Assembly: GCA_004352715.1 (NCBI GenBank)
Contig: SCFE01000003.1
Location: forward strand, 4,689,430 to 4,751,429
DNA length: 62,000 bases
Direction of reading: 5' to 3'
Source: Hofstenia miamia
Lineage: Eukaryota > Xenacoelomorpha > Acoela
Positions 44,301 through 59,300 of this stretch are shown piece by piece. How positions within the stretch are numbered: position 1 is the first letter of the stretch; each line of letters begins with the position of its first letter. The notes beneath the pieces were generated by a model. The model was given only the letters and a program-made list of their open reading frames with translations, ran no database searches and was not told the origin of the DNA. Made by a program: the position numbers and the translations under genes.

Positions 44301-47300
44301 GTTACGTCATCAATTCCTATTAAGTTATATTTATAATTAAATTAACTCGTAGTTTTATCAAAGATTAAAATAAGCATTGGGTTCTTGGTGGAGTTGAGCG
44401 GCGGTATATAAACGGGAACTTTTTGCAGGGTGATGTTTTTTTGTGTTGGTAAACAGTAAGGATCGCGACACACTTCTTCCTCTAATCCGCAACTACTTTT
44501 TAGCTTGTCAAAGCTTATTTTAATCTTTGATAAAACTTTTACAACACAAACCAATTTTTTAAATTTATTTTTCAATTTTTTCATTGTCTGCAAAAACTAC
44601 GAGTTAATTTAATTATAACTATAACTTAGTTTTCAATTGGTGGGAATCTATGACCTAACAACCCAAAATCATTAGGATTATAGCCTTGTCATATTAAAAT
44701 TTTTTATTATAATTTTACGCTAATTATTATAATAAATATTAACTATTAAATATACTTACTAAATTATAATTTACAATGTTTTACAGTTTCAAAAAACCGT
44801 TGTCACAGTGCTAAATGGGCTTTATATCGGTAAAATAAAAAAGGAGCTATAGCGACTCATCAATTGATTTTTTCTCAATTTTGAAGATGTCAGATTGTTG
44901 CTCGTAAAAAGTTGACCCAGAAAAGTTGCTTGGATGAGTCACCACATTTTTTTTTTAAAAAGACCTAAACTTGAATTGATGCGCTAGGTTATATATTTTT
45001 TGCAAAAATAAGGTAAGTTATCATATAATAAACTCTGTCCCAGTTAATAAGTAAACCGGTTTTTTAGGAAAATGAGGTAGNNNNNNNNNNNNNNNNNNNN
45101 NNNNNNNNNNNNNNNNNNNNNNNNNNNNNNNNNNNNNNNNNNNNNNNNNNNNNNNNNNNNNNNNNNNNNNNNNNNNNNNNNNNNNNNNNNNNNNNNNNNN
45201 NNNNNNNNNNNNNNNNNNNNNNNNNNNNNNNNNNNNNNNNNNNNNNNNNNNNNNNNNNNNNNNCTACATGCGGAAGTGTAACAGCTACACAACTTGTTCA
45301 ACTCTTTACCAGATTTGGTGCTCGAAAATTGTTCAATACTGTCCGCGCACTCCTACGTATCTTTTGAACTAAAGTTGAGTCATTTATTCTCGCAAGGTAG
45401 AATAAATAAATTAAAATGAATCATATAGGAGAGACACAAAAACAACGTTGTAAAACTAAAAAACAAGGAATTTTCCCGACATCCTGCTGGACTGTTGCAC
45501 TAACAAATATAAAATCTTCACTTTCAACGAAAAAAAATAATAATGCTTTGAAACTTGGAAAGTCCTATAATACAGTGCTTCTCAACGTGAGAGCTTTTGA
45601 AAGGAGGCCTGGAACTATCTCAAAGAAATATAATGCATTTTTCATTGCACAATGTCTAACTTTTGTTCATGTGGGTCTGAAATTTTACTTAACCCTAAAA
45701 AATGAGCCGCAAGAAAAAAGGTTGAGAAGCAATGTTATAATATACGATAGGGTTAAAGAGATGTCGGAGGATATTTTAGCAGTGGCGGAGATGCAGAAAT
45801 TTCATAACGGTGAATAAAGCTATTAGCAACAAATCAGACTCGTCAACGANNNNNNNNNNNNNNNNNNNNNNNNNNNNNNNNNNNNNNNNNNNNNNNNNNN
45901 NNNNNNNNNNNNNNNNNNNNNNNNNNNNNNNNNNNNNNNNNNNNNNNNNNNNNNNNNNNNNNNNNNNNNNNNNNNNNNNNNNNNNNNNNNNNNNNNNNNN
46001 NNNNNNNNNNNNNNNNNNNNNNNNNNNNNNNNNNNNNNNNNNNNNNNNNNNNNNNNNNNNNNNNNNNNNNNNNNNNNNNNNNNNNNNNNNNNNNNNNNNN
46101 NNNNNNNNNNNNNNNNNNNNNNNNNNNNNNNNNNNNNNNNNNNNNNNNNNNNNNNNNNNNNNNNNNNNNNNNNNNNNNNNNNNNNNNNNNNNNNNNNNNN
46201 NNNNNNNNNNNNNNNNNNNNNNNNNNNNNNNNNNNNNNNNNNNNNNNNNNNNNNNNNNNNNNNNNNNNNNNNNNNNNNNNNNNNNNNNNNNNNACAACTT
46301 CTTGTTGTTCCAATACTCTGCACAAGCTCGGCTCGTTGACAAGTATGCCACAAATCAAGAAATTCATGTATAAGGCCTCATCCCATTCATTATCATTGGA
46401 TACTTAAAAATGTACGGAATTACAAAGCATTGTGTTCAATAAAACGAAGAAGAATATCTTGAATAGCTATGTGATAATAATATGTACGAAATAACAATTA
46501 AGCACTATATATCGTATTTGAATAGCAGACAATATTTAAATTCGGAAGTTTATACGTGCCAAAAAACAACATTGTAAAATAAAGAAAACAAATTTCAATA
46601 AACAAAAACTCAGATAAAATAGCAGACCTGTGGATTTAATTTAAGATTGAAATAATTAAAAAAGGGGGAAATAATAAATAATCTGCAGAAAGAACCTACA
46701 GTAGGAAGTTCATCTGGCAGTGCAGTAAGTTCTTGGAAGTGAGTTGCAAACAAACAAAAAGCACCAATATTCAGTGGGATATGCTGAGCAATAGCCCACG
46801 CCAAACCACATCCGTCGAAAGTGGAAGTACCACGACCGAGTTCATCTATGATGACGAGCGAATGATTAGTCGCTGAAGAGAGTATAGAAGATGATTCCAA
46901 CATTTCCGTCATGAACGTTGAAGTACAGTTTTGTAAATCATCGCCCGCTCCTACACGTGCCATTATCGCGTCACATATTGATATCTAATAATTATTGAAT
47001 GAAAGATGAAAAATGAAACGGATATAAATATTATCAACTTCAAGTGTGATAAATATCGATATAGAGTATATACAATCTTGATTTTATGATCTATGAATTC
47101 GATATCAATCAATATGCCAAATGATAAGGTGATGCAAAATTCAAACAATAAGTTGATATGACTACTCTATAATGAAATTTTAATGTTTATTTAATGACCT
47201 GGCTTAAATGAGTATTCTATATGGGCAAATTTTCACACAACCAAGAAAATGATTAAAAGATATTTTGAGGCCAATACCAGAAATAATTTTCGATTTGTTT

Positions 47301-50300
47301 GGATTTGGCACATTGTTCTCGATATCATTTCTTGTAGCAAATATCTTTACAAACAAAATGCGCAAAGATTTCAAAAGTAACTCATGTTTAGAAACAAACC
47401 ACCCTAGTTGTTAAACAATATGTCGTGTTTCTGATACTTGGATTTTGAAAATTGAGTAAATGGAAAATACCTTCAATTGTGATAGATTACCAATGGATAA
47501 AGTAAAATTCAGATGCCAATAATTGAATTATGTTGCTCATTTAAGGGTATATTATCCAGATATCAAACAGAAAATGAGTAGAATAGGCATTTAATCAATT
47601 TTAATACTTGCTAAACAAAAGACTAAAATTTGAAACATTACCTCTGCTGAGTCACAAGCAACAAAGCAACCAATTTGAGCCATCAGACAATTAACCGCCA
47701 CACTTCGGATAAAGGTAGATTTACCACCCATGTTGGGACCTGTGAGTATTATCAATTCCTCTTTTCCTTGAGTTAAATCAATACTGTTAGGAATGAACGA
47801 CTCTTCCTGCTTTTCAACACATGGATGCCTGGCATTTGTCAAGCATATACGACGAGGTAATTCATCTACTGGACGGACAACCGGACGGACGAAATTAATA
47901 GAGTGCAAAGCCACTACGGAAAAACTCACTAAAATGTATACTGCAAGTTATGCAAATAAGTCGGGTTTATGCTTGTACATCGGCGAGGTATATGTATAAT
48001 ACATTTCAGTAAAGCAATTTTCCAAATCTTCACAATAAAATCCAAAAATATTTAAAACAAGAAATATAAGGATTTGCCTAAAACAAAAAAACATCATTGC
48101 ACTGATATGTACTTGTTAACGAAATGTCAAATAACTGTTAATAAAGTGGTAGTTGTAAAAAAACAATCACGACAAAAAACTTTTCATTTCAAATGCCATT
48201 GGCATCATTATACATTGATAGAAATTACTTGTTATTATTATTATAATTATATTAATTTTGTCCGCTCTATACACATTCGTAATTATTCGGTCCGCCTTGT
48301 ATGATTTTCAGTAGTAATGGGTCCCTCTGTACAAATCCCATACTAATTTTAAAGGGAAATTTCATTACGTAATAAATCTTGCAAAATGAAGGGAATCATT
48401 TGAAAGTGTGACATTTTAAAGATTTCGATCTACTTATTAACATGCTTGATTTTCGACCTCATCTTGTAAATATTCATGGAAAATTATTCCAAATATCCGC
48501 TCTGTACACCAAATTCGAATTGACCATAGTACAGAGCGGACTAAATTATAATAATTAAGAAAATGTTGAGTAACTGGTATCAATCAAACCTAAAACATCC
48601 AATTTTGATGTGACCTCNNNNNNNNNNNNNNNNNNNNNAACATGCTTGATTTTCGACCTCATCTTGTAAATATTCATGGAAAATTATTCCAAATATCCGC
48701 TCTGTACACCAAATTCGAATTGACCATAGTACAGAGCGGACTAAATTATAATAATTAAGAAAATGTTGAGTAACTGGTATCAATCAAACCTAAAACATCC
48801 AATTTTGATGTGACCTCGGAAAACAAAACCAAGGGTTCTGAATAAGACGCCGCTATATTCATCATTTCATCCACAATAGCCTTCTGCTTGGAGTTGTATT
48901 CCTCAAGACTCTGCTGATAGCTTTCATTTAGAACTGTCATACGGTGCGTTACAAAACGAACCCCATCTTTCTTAGAATCCAAAATGATGTAGTGCGACGA
49001 GTTTCTTAAACACTTTTCATCGCGAAGTGGGACTCGCATACAGAAGCCATGAACAGAACTATTTTCTAACTTCACTCCTAAATTAGGGTGCTCGTGGGAT
49101 GACTTGAAATTAAATAAACATGTAAGCTATTGCGATTAATTGCATCAGAGTAATAAATTGAATTCTAAAATTCAAAATTTTTGTTTCATATTTACAATCA
49201 ATGCCAAATCCAACCCATTATCCCAAATCAAGATGCTTTATAAGAAAATGTCATCATTTTAAAGATAGTGAAAGTCTTCTTTTTAAAAAAACCAGTGTAC
49301 AGCCAAAATTCGCTGGCAAATATGCTGCCAAGGTTTGGGATAAAACAAAGGCGATTTAGTCATAACCAAGATCCTGTTATCATTTCGAATATATCAAATT
49401 TTGAGATGGCAGTAATACAATGTTTCCAAATAAATAATATAATTATATAGTGGAATCAGTATAAACGGTAGGGAAATGAAATGCAATACTTCGAAGGAAA
49501 TTTCGCTGCAAGAAATTAAACATCTACAAAATTTAAATTCACGCGAAAAGCTAATAGACAGGCTCTTAGTAATTAAGTCAATTGATGCTAAATTGAATTC
49601 AATTTAACACGAAATATAAAATAGTATAAGGGGCTCAAAAATTTCCCAATTTCAAGGAGTCAACATATAATTTAAATTAGACAGCCTTACAACCTAAGTT
49701 TGATGCCTAATGTAACTTTCTGGAATGCAAATAAAGCACAAAGACATAACAAAGTGATCAGATAATAAAGTCAAGGCGGATGGGGGAAGCCAATAGAAAA
49801 TGTGGAAAATAAATTTTGTGTAATCTTTTAAAATGAAGTGCTCCAGATTTATTACTACTCCCGCAGCCCCAATAATGAAATGCTGCAACATATTTTCGCC
49901 GAAAATAATTTTTAGCTAATTGTAACTTTAGTTTCATTATATATACATTAAATTTTAGAAGAGAAACAACTAGGAAATATAATACTATAAAATTTGAAAG
50001 ACAGCACTGAATAAACGTTATTGCAATTGTAGAAACATATCTATAAAAGATATTTCCTGATTTCAATCAAAAGCAAAATAGCAGAAATGCCTGAAAATAT
50101 TTCACTTCGATAAACAAAATACTTAGAAATATTATTAATGAATGAAATATTACCCCTAGGCTATCAATAAAATCACACAATAAAATGTATTAAAATTGAC
50201 CAGACATGCATAATTCCTTACGTAGAGTCCAATATTTTTAGCAATAATTTACTTCAAGAGTATTTCCATAAACATATAGGTACAAGCATTGGAAAATGAA

Positions 50301-53300
50301 CCTTTTGCATCGGATGTGAGCTCGAGGGAAGAATTCGCTTGATTTGCTATAGCTTGTAGATCTTTTTCTAGCTGATTGAGCGACTCCCGCAATGTCATGA
50401 GATTTTCATCAAAATCAGCACGAACCAAATACTCAAATTTCTTCAAACGATCGAAGTCGAGGGTGGTACGAATCATGTCGGTGAATTTACTGAAATCCTC
50501 GCTCAGAGAAGTCGCACTTTCAAGGAACATCGCGTTAATGACGTCTTTGTAGCGTTCCGGGCACCACTTTAACACTAAAAAGCAATATTAGTAAAAACAA
50601 AAAGCATTTATAAAATCACAATAGTAATTATAACATTTACAAATACCGGTTAATAAATCGCCCAGGAGTTGGATAGCTTGATAAGCTTTAAAAAGATCTA
50701 CTAAATTGGCTTTTCGATTTTGAATCCGTTTTCCAAGTCGGTAAAGGTCGGGAAGCTTTGAAAGAAAATCACCGATCAAAGATTCTCGTACTTCTGATGA
50801 TTCAAGAAAGCACTGAACAACATCGAGTCTCTCGTTTATCTTATCAGCGTCAACCAAAGGCTGCCGGATCCACTTGCTTAATAGTCGCTGTCCCCCACTT
50901 GTCCTACACTTATCAAGAACATTGGATAAATGAAATTTGCTTTCAGCATCAGGGTTAGCAATGAGATGCAAGGAGCTCAGTGCTGAACTATCTAATTTCA
51001 TGTAGCATGCAAGATCGACTTTTTGCAAGGAATATTGGCAGTAAGATGATGAATCATCAAGAAGTCGAAGGTGACCGATTAATGCACTTAATGCATTGCG
51101 TGATACAAGTTCATCTTCAGGCAGCACCTGCACGATCTAAAAACATTACATCTAACAACACAGTTGTTGAAAATATTATCATTTAATTTCTTTACTAGAC
51201 AAGATACTTTAGATTTTTCAGAGAAAAGACATATGGTAGATAGTCACATTTGAGAAATAAACGAATAATATATTGTCGCATAAATCTAAAGTGGCTGGTA
51301 TCACTTTTTGTTGCTTAGACTAGAACAAAAAACTTTATAAAAAATTAGTTGCAATGGTAACTCACTATTTTTAACTAGATGTTGGTATGTCATTGGATTG
51401 TCGGTATTAAAAAACATGCAAAATTTGAATTAGGAAATTATTGAATTAAGGTAACAAAAGTAGTGAAACAAAGAAACTTTTCCATAAATGCTGCGATTTT
51501 CATCGTTATCAAAATTTAAAAAAAACGAAGAACCCATCAACTTTCTTTTTTATTTTAACAAAAAACAAAATGTAAGAAACTAGAAAATTTGAAAAAGGGC
51601 ACTCGAACGTTAACTCATTCATATAACTCTTCGAATTTGAAAGCCTCTAGTGAGAATTGAATATATTAAAAGACACCAAAAATTCATTCAGAATCATTGT
51701 TCTACAATCAATCAAAATCAGTATGCATATACATTGAATATGGTAAATTTCTTCGTAAAATGAAAAAATACCAACCGTTTATAAAACAAAGCAATAATTA
51801 TCTATCAAACGATACTACGCGTTTAATATTACTAATTGAAAAAAGTTCCACAAAAAAATCGCTACAAGTTGAATGAGATAGATTTCATATGTACACAGGA
51901 CAAGAATATCGCCCTTTACAACAGTGAGTTTTATGCCTTAAAATAAAAAAAACTATAAGATTTACATAGTTCTTATCTTTGTATTTTCATTTTTCAATGA
52001 TCACGATGGGATTTCACTCATAAGAAACAGCGAAACGTTTAAAACTTTGTCAGTTATAAGCTTTATACTTAACATCTACTTGATAGAAAGAAACGTCAAC
52101 ACCATTTATAGACATAAAATATCTGATATTCATTAGAAGGTATGTTTATTATCCTAACAGATGTTTTTGCATTTTCACAATTGCAGGACTGAACAAACAC
52201 TAAAAGGGTTATACTACCCTGTAACGAAAATAAAATAAACATATTGGAGACAATGAATCAACACAATTTTTCTTAATGGATGGATTTGGAGAAGCTTTAC
52301 AATCTCGTGTGAATCTCTATCAGTGCCTTGAAAAATGACTGCATTATGAAATGAGATTGTCAAGGTTAAGTTATAGGCTGAAATACGTGCTTGTGATGTG
52401 CCAGATATTTGAATTTGTTCGTCTCCGCTATGTAGTTGCTCAAATTGCTCGACCCATATTGACACATTCAAACTTGCATATTCAACAAGTACTATTCAAA
52501 TGTGATTCGAAAGAATATTTTTGGAGGCAATAAATATTAAACAAATTATTGTAGGAACACTTTTTTCATATTAGTTTGAAAACATTTTCAAATTTTCTTT
52601 AGTCTAAGATTATTTTGAAATTTTTAATGAAAACCCATTAAATGTGTTTGGGAAATCTTGCTATAAGACATACAGAGAAACAAAAGTAAAACCAATATTT
52701 CAGTTGTGGAGAAAACTACAACAAATTAGAGAATAAAATTTTATTATAAATCTAGAAAAATCGCATGTACCGATTGAGTTAGGAAAGGTCTGTAATTGGG
52801 CAAAGAAAGGCATTTTAGCGTCTAATTGATTATTCGATTTGCTAAGCGCTAACAAAACCTAGTTAAAGAAAAATTTCATTCAGACGAATATTTTAACCTG
52901 AGAGCGTGAAATGAATGAATTGTATAACCACTACTCAAGAACTGAGGTTAAGTGCAAACTGCGATTGACAAAAAAGCTTTTGGTTACTGTCTTGAATCAG
53001 AGCGACGTAAAACAATAACTACAGAGATGGCTGTAGTAAAAATTAATTAAATTAGAGTTTCAATTTTCTCTCTTTACAACAACTAAAAAGTGAATTTTCT
53101 ACACATTTCGTTTCTATTGATAGCCTAAGATGACTGAAAGTGAAAATTTCAAGGCTCAGTCTTGGAGTATACTCAAAACCAAAAGGGCATATGAATACAT
53201 AGTAACTTTCACAGCACAGAGAAAGAAGACTTTTCATTAATTATACGTCCTGGATTGCTCGATTAAATCAATTTCAATTTTTGAAAATAAAAATCTTGGG

Positions 53301-56300
53301 AAGAATGATAGAGTTTAAAGATCCCGGATACAACAAACTGTCAAATTTGGTAATCATTTGGAGCTGTAGAACAATGATAATGGGGATTTTCTACGGCAAA
53401 ATAAGAGCTCGAATTTTAAGTGATACGAAATGATTAGCCCTAACTCTAAACCAGCACCAAAATGTTTCTCATTCATTTACGTTTTCAAATAAGCATTAGC
53501 CGAAATTCCCACACGCACGCTACGACCTCTGACTGCAACGACATGCTTCAACCTGGCTATTGGTCGGTTCATTGGCAGGTTAGGTGAAAGCGAATAGAGG
53601 ATACCTTGACATGAAAATCCTCTGTAAGCAGCTTGCTTAAATCCGAGAGAAGGTTACTAGAAGAAAATGAGCTGCGTGGTAAAGCACTTGTAAAAATGCG
53701 GTTGCGTCTGGCAACTTCTTCAATGGTTGGAAAAGTAATTCGGATGGGGATGACCACTTCGCGAGGGCAGAAACGAACTAATATCGACTCAAGATTTGTG
53801 AACTGGCGATTATCGGCGAAACATGCAGTCCAGAGCTGACGATCGAGTTGATTAGCGATTGCGACTCCTACACTAAACATACCCTTGGTAAATGTGAACA
53901 TATTCATTAAAAGAAAATTATCCCGTTCGCATTGAATTCAATTACATTAATATACGGCTTTCGCATAAAATAAATCTAAACTCATTAATGCTTGCCAGTA
54001 AACAGAGATAGCAGTAACAACAAAAGCTGTTATGATAAGAAAGCACGCATCAATATTACGCAAATTACAATTTGCTTAGATACACAGAATGCGATGCATT
54101 AAAAAATTTTTAACTTATAGAAACAATTTTCCCAAATAATTATCCAAGCACTTTGATTCGTTTTCATTAACCAATTCCTGCGAGTAATGTTGAAAAAATA
54201 AACCGCGCATTGTTGGAAGCGATTAACAAATAAGGAGAAAATTAAACTTCACGAAGCGTTTTAGTTAATTTCAAAGACAATCGAGAACAGGTCTTGAAAT
54301 GAATTACATCCTTAATCACGAATTTAAAGTAAATAGGAAAATTAAATAGGAAAATTCAATGACAACGTCATTGTAGAACTACAGCTGAATACGAGCAAAA
54401 GTAATTTTGGGACAAATTGTCACTTTATTGGCATAATAATGTAAAAGTTTACTAAATGCTATATTTCAACATAGCAATGGACTTGGACACCCCTGGTGAC
54501 AAGCAGAAAAAGAAGCAATTGAACAATACTACCGAAAGCAAAAAAAAATCGAAAATCTTGCTTAAATAAATTAACTCTTTCCCTACCGCGAGCCGTGAAA
54601 CACGGCTAATATTACCTTTGAATTTCGGCCGGAAGCCGTATTTCACGGCTTTTTAATTCTTCTCAAAATCGGTACTTTTCTGTTTCTTTCGGTAATTTGA
54701 TACAGATTCGCATCACTCAAGGAACAGGAGCATCCGTTTCTTTAACAGCGAAAATTGACCGCCAAATTATTGATTTTGAAAACTCCTTGGTAGGAAAAGA
54801 GTTAATGGAACGACGATGAGGTAAAACAACGCATTCCATTTTTAATTGAGACACATTTTAGTGTATGGTGGTATATGGGAAAAAATAGAATCCGAATTAA
54901 GAAAGAACTCAGACCGAGTTTTCTATTTTAGCAGGCGTTTTTTGCTACATGATAAATGTCATTAAAGCATTTATTCCTAAAACTAAATAGAGCTGCACTA
55001 CAGTTCAATTACACGAAATTCAAAACAGAAAATAGTGGGTGCTTGGGATCGACATTAAGTAATGTTATTTCTAAGAAACAACGCAGTCTCCTTAATATAT
55101 AATATATATAACATGCGAGGACAACATTTAAAGTCTATTCTTGAAGAAACTACTACATTAAAAAGAGCTACATGTATTAAACGAATAACTAAACAAGTTT
55201 ACCATAATAGAAAAATCTAGCAAACCTAGGTTATCGAGATTTTCAATTAAATTTGGTATGGGCATCACCAAAGTAAATCACGCTGACACGGGCTTGTTGT
55301 TTTTTCAGGATTTGCATCAGAAAAAAGTATGGTCCAAAAAGTGACAACTACATTTGCACTCTATAGTACTACATAGTAACGGGGAATGCAAGTCATCAAG
55401 ATGTCCACAGTATCTACAATCTACATAATGAGTACTAAGCTATTAATTAATAATGTGAAAATATCTTAGTCTTACAAACCCGTTCGCTAATGGAGGTGAT
55501 TTTTTATTAAAAATGTTTTTTTAAATTTTAAAGATATTTAGTGTATGAGATAAAGCAATAAACACTACAAAAAATGAACAAGGAAAATGAATTAAGAAAA
55601 CCTCATTATGAAGTGCGAAGTGTAGTTTGATATTTGAGTATTTGGCCCAGCGTTGGTTACAAAGTGGAAAACATATTTCTGTTAATACCTTATTTATCTA
55701 AATATAAATAATTAATCACTTACTTTAGAATTCCATTAGCAGAAGTAACACAATCAACAGCAATAACGGATGGCGCCTGCAAAGCCTCAAGATCATCATT
55801 GAAAAGTAACTCTTCAAAAGACGTCAAATTCCCAGGTGAGGCTTTCCGAGTTGCTACCCAATGACCGCCAGTTTCACGACTCCATTCTATAATGCGCCGC
55901 TGCTGTACGAGAAGAAGTTCTCTAAGCACGGCGGCGTATCTCTTTTTATTGAGATTACAGTAGTTTAACCCTAGACACTAATGATAAAGAAAGTTCTTTA
56001 CACAAGAACCAACAATATTATTACGAGATAATGAAAAGATTACTATAAAAATGACTTGAAACTGTTGTGAATTACCGTAGCGTAAAAAACTGAAACTTCT
56101 AAAGAACTATATAGAAGAGTATACGAAAATTTAAAATGTTGAACGCAAAATCGAAATATTATTAAAGTAAATCACAATTTTATAGAAACATTTTCAAAAT
56201 TATATGCGATAGCCACACAGGGATATGTGATATGCTGCGAACCGCTTTTTAGTCTTATATGCAAATTTGAAATTTTTCTAAAAGTTTAAAAATATGATTT

Positions 56301-59300
56301 CGTATACACTAATTTCATCCAGCATTTGGTAAATTATATCTATATGTCGGAGATTATTTTGGCATAACAATGTTGTGCTATTAACAGCCAATTGTTATCA
56401 CCAGTGTTTACAGAACGGAAATATTCGATTGGAAGACCCTTTATCAAATTAAAAATTCTTAACGATGTAAACAAATTAGTGATATTGGAGATTAAACAAA
56501 ACATTTTGAACAAATGCATTGTACAGAGAGAATACAACAATTTAAATGACCCCAAATTGAGATTTGAAGATATTAGGTTATATCATATGTAAAGTAAATA
56601 AATCGCTAGACCAGAAAGATCTACAAGATGTATTTACAAGATTGATTGAAAACACATTATAGATAAGTGAATTGATTTAGTGACACTTCATTCAGTTAGG
56701 CTGTACAGTGTATAATCAAGAATCTTATTGTATATAAAAATATCTCTGCAACTTCAATTGAAATTTGTCAGGCTTATTGTTTTCAAAAAGTGGTCTCATA
56801 GAAATTTTGTCAAGAAAATGAAAAAAACACACAACACTGAAAAGACGCAGCTAGTTAATGAATAATTACAAAAATGAAATGATTATGATACACAAATTTA
56901 TAAAAACTAACTATAGATATTACTAATTACTACTGTCAAACCGATTTCAAAGAATTCAGAAAAATTAGCGTTTACATTTTATATTTCTAATCAGGGTTGG
57001 GCAAATTATGTTCTTTATAGGAAAAACGTTTAAGACGTTTTCAAAGTTTAAAACATGCTTTTTTTAAATTTATATATTTAACAAAAAACAAAAGCAAATT
57101 AACAAACTAATAAACAACCTTAGAAATTTAATAAAATGTAGATTCTACACATACATCCATTGCTAACCTCTTTAATGAATATTATATTTCTGTATTCTCA
57201 CCTGCCTCTCACTATGATATTTCTAGTAATAATGATACATGTTGTTACAATCTAACTGAAATAAACCTTTCATCGTTTACACCTTACTCTATTTACAAAC
57301 TTTTATCTTCCATTAAATCTCTTCAACTCATCTTGATTGTTTCCATCATATTCTGCTGAAAAATATTTCTTCCTCAATTTCTGATGCTCTATTCTGCTTT
57401 TTCCTTCTATCATAATTACTTTAAATTCCCCTCTTAGAATGGTAAAAGCAATAGATGTACCAATCTACAAATCAGGTAAGAATCTTTCTCCGCGACATTG
57501 CTCTTTTATAGACCTACATCCCTTATCTCACATTTTTCACTAATATTCGAAAGAATAGTTTTCAGATCTATTATCTNNNNNNNNNNNNNNNNNNNNNCTC
57601 AATTTCTGATGCTCTATTCTGCTTTTTCCTTCTATCATAATTACTTTAAATTCCCCTCTTAGAATGGTAAAAGCAATAGATGTACCAATCTACAAATCAG
57701 GTAAGAATCTTTCTCCGCGACATTGCTCTTTTATAGACCTACATCCCTTATCTCACATTTTTCACTAATATTCGAAAGAATAGTTTTCAGATCTATTATC
57801 TTGTAATTCGCCCTAATCAATTTGGATTCCTTCATCGTAAGTCAACTACTTTATCTTTACTTAAATTTCTTGATTCAACATATTATCACTATGATCGAAG
57901 TCTACCCCATTATACTATCTATGTCGATTTTAAAATAGCATTTGATAAGGTCGCTCACTCTACAATATTTTCTAAATTATCTGATTTTGGAATTGACTCT
58001 TCCATTCATCACTAATTGCTAGTTATCTCTCTTGCCGAACTCAATTTGTTCGTATCAATTCAGTTCTATCATCAGAGCTGCCTGTAACTTCCGGAGTTCC
58101 ACAAGGATCTATTTTATGTCCCTTACTTTTCCTCATCTTTATAAATGATTTTGTATCTTCTCAATCACTTCAAACAAATTGTATGCTATATGCTGATGAC
58201 ACTGAATTGTCTCTACTTTTTTCAATTATCTTCAATCTTTTTGTGAATATGCTTCAGATTGGTCACAATCCAATAATATACATGTACCTTTTAATCTACC
58301 CAAATCTGAAGGGCTTTTTATTACCTGCTCTCGTTTACCTCCACCTTCTTCACTTTCAATAGAAAATTTCATTTTTCCTATAAAATCTGAAGTTAAAGAT
58401 CTCGGTATCATTATTTCCAAATCATTAATCTGGACTCCACACATTCTTTCTAAAATTAAAAAATTCTCATCTAAATTTTGCTTCCTTAGAACAAATGCAC
58501 CAATTTCTACAACGTCTCACACTAAGTTCATTATCTTTAATTCTTACTGTTTATCTTTTTTGTTATATGGATCTCAATGTTGGAGGTAAATGCTTCTTTG
58601 GCAGCAAAGATAGATCGTATTATTTACCGGCTCTTCGTTGGATTTTTCACTCAAATCAGCCATATCTATCAGTTCTTACAAAAAGCTAAGCTCTTTCCTA
58701 TCTCTATTTATCTTAAATATCTTGATCTATTGTTTCCTAAACTTCTTTTACAATACTATGACTTTGATATCTACGACTTTCTATCTTTCTCCCCTGAAAT
58801 ATCAAACTCTCGCTCTTCTTCAACTGTCAAATTTCTTGTACCCAGAATTCGCAAAACAACTTCGTTTAATAATTTCTTCTACCGTATCACACCTCTTGGT
58901 AATTTTATCATAACAAATCCTGATCTAGAGCTTTGGTTTTCTCATAAAAAATTCAATTCTGCACTATTCATTTTCTGCCTTAATTCAATGTCAAAATATG
59001 GTATCTTCTCAAAATGCTCTCAGTTTCCATTCTGTAATTGTCAAGTCTGCACTCTGTCCTTTTAATTTTGTAAATACTATATTTTTTTCTCTGCAAAAAC
59101 CAATATTGTTATAAATCTTTCATTATTATTATTATAAACGCTTTAGGAATAAATTTAGTCATCACAGTCGTTTAGCATTTTTAGAGAAAACGCAAGTTGC
59201 AGATAAAGAGTGGTTTTGTTCTCGAAAAGTCACCTGAAGAAAACTTTGAAAAATATGTATTTTAAACACTCCGGGGTTTTGTCCAGCCAACGTTGCTTCT

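Noticed and set aside
48590-48617. Duplicate MSH2 exon 6
   Set aside because: Only the exon end is repeated, inside a 179-base identical duplication at a 21-N gap; assembly artefact.
52214-52471. Extra MSH2 exon between exons 3 and 4
   Set aside because: Exons 3 and 4 join in phase with continuous MSH2 similarity, so no extra exon is needed.
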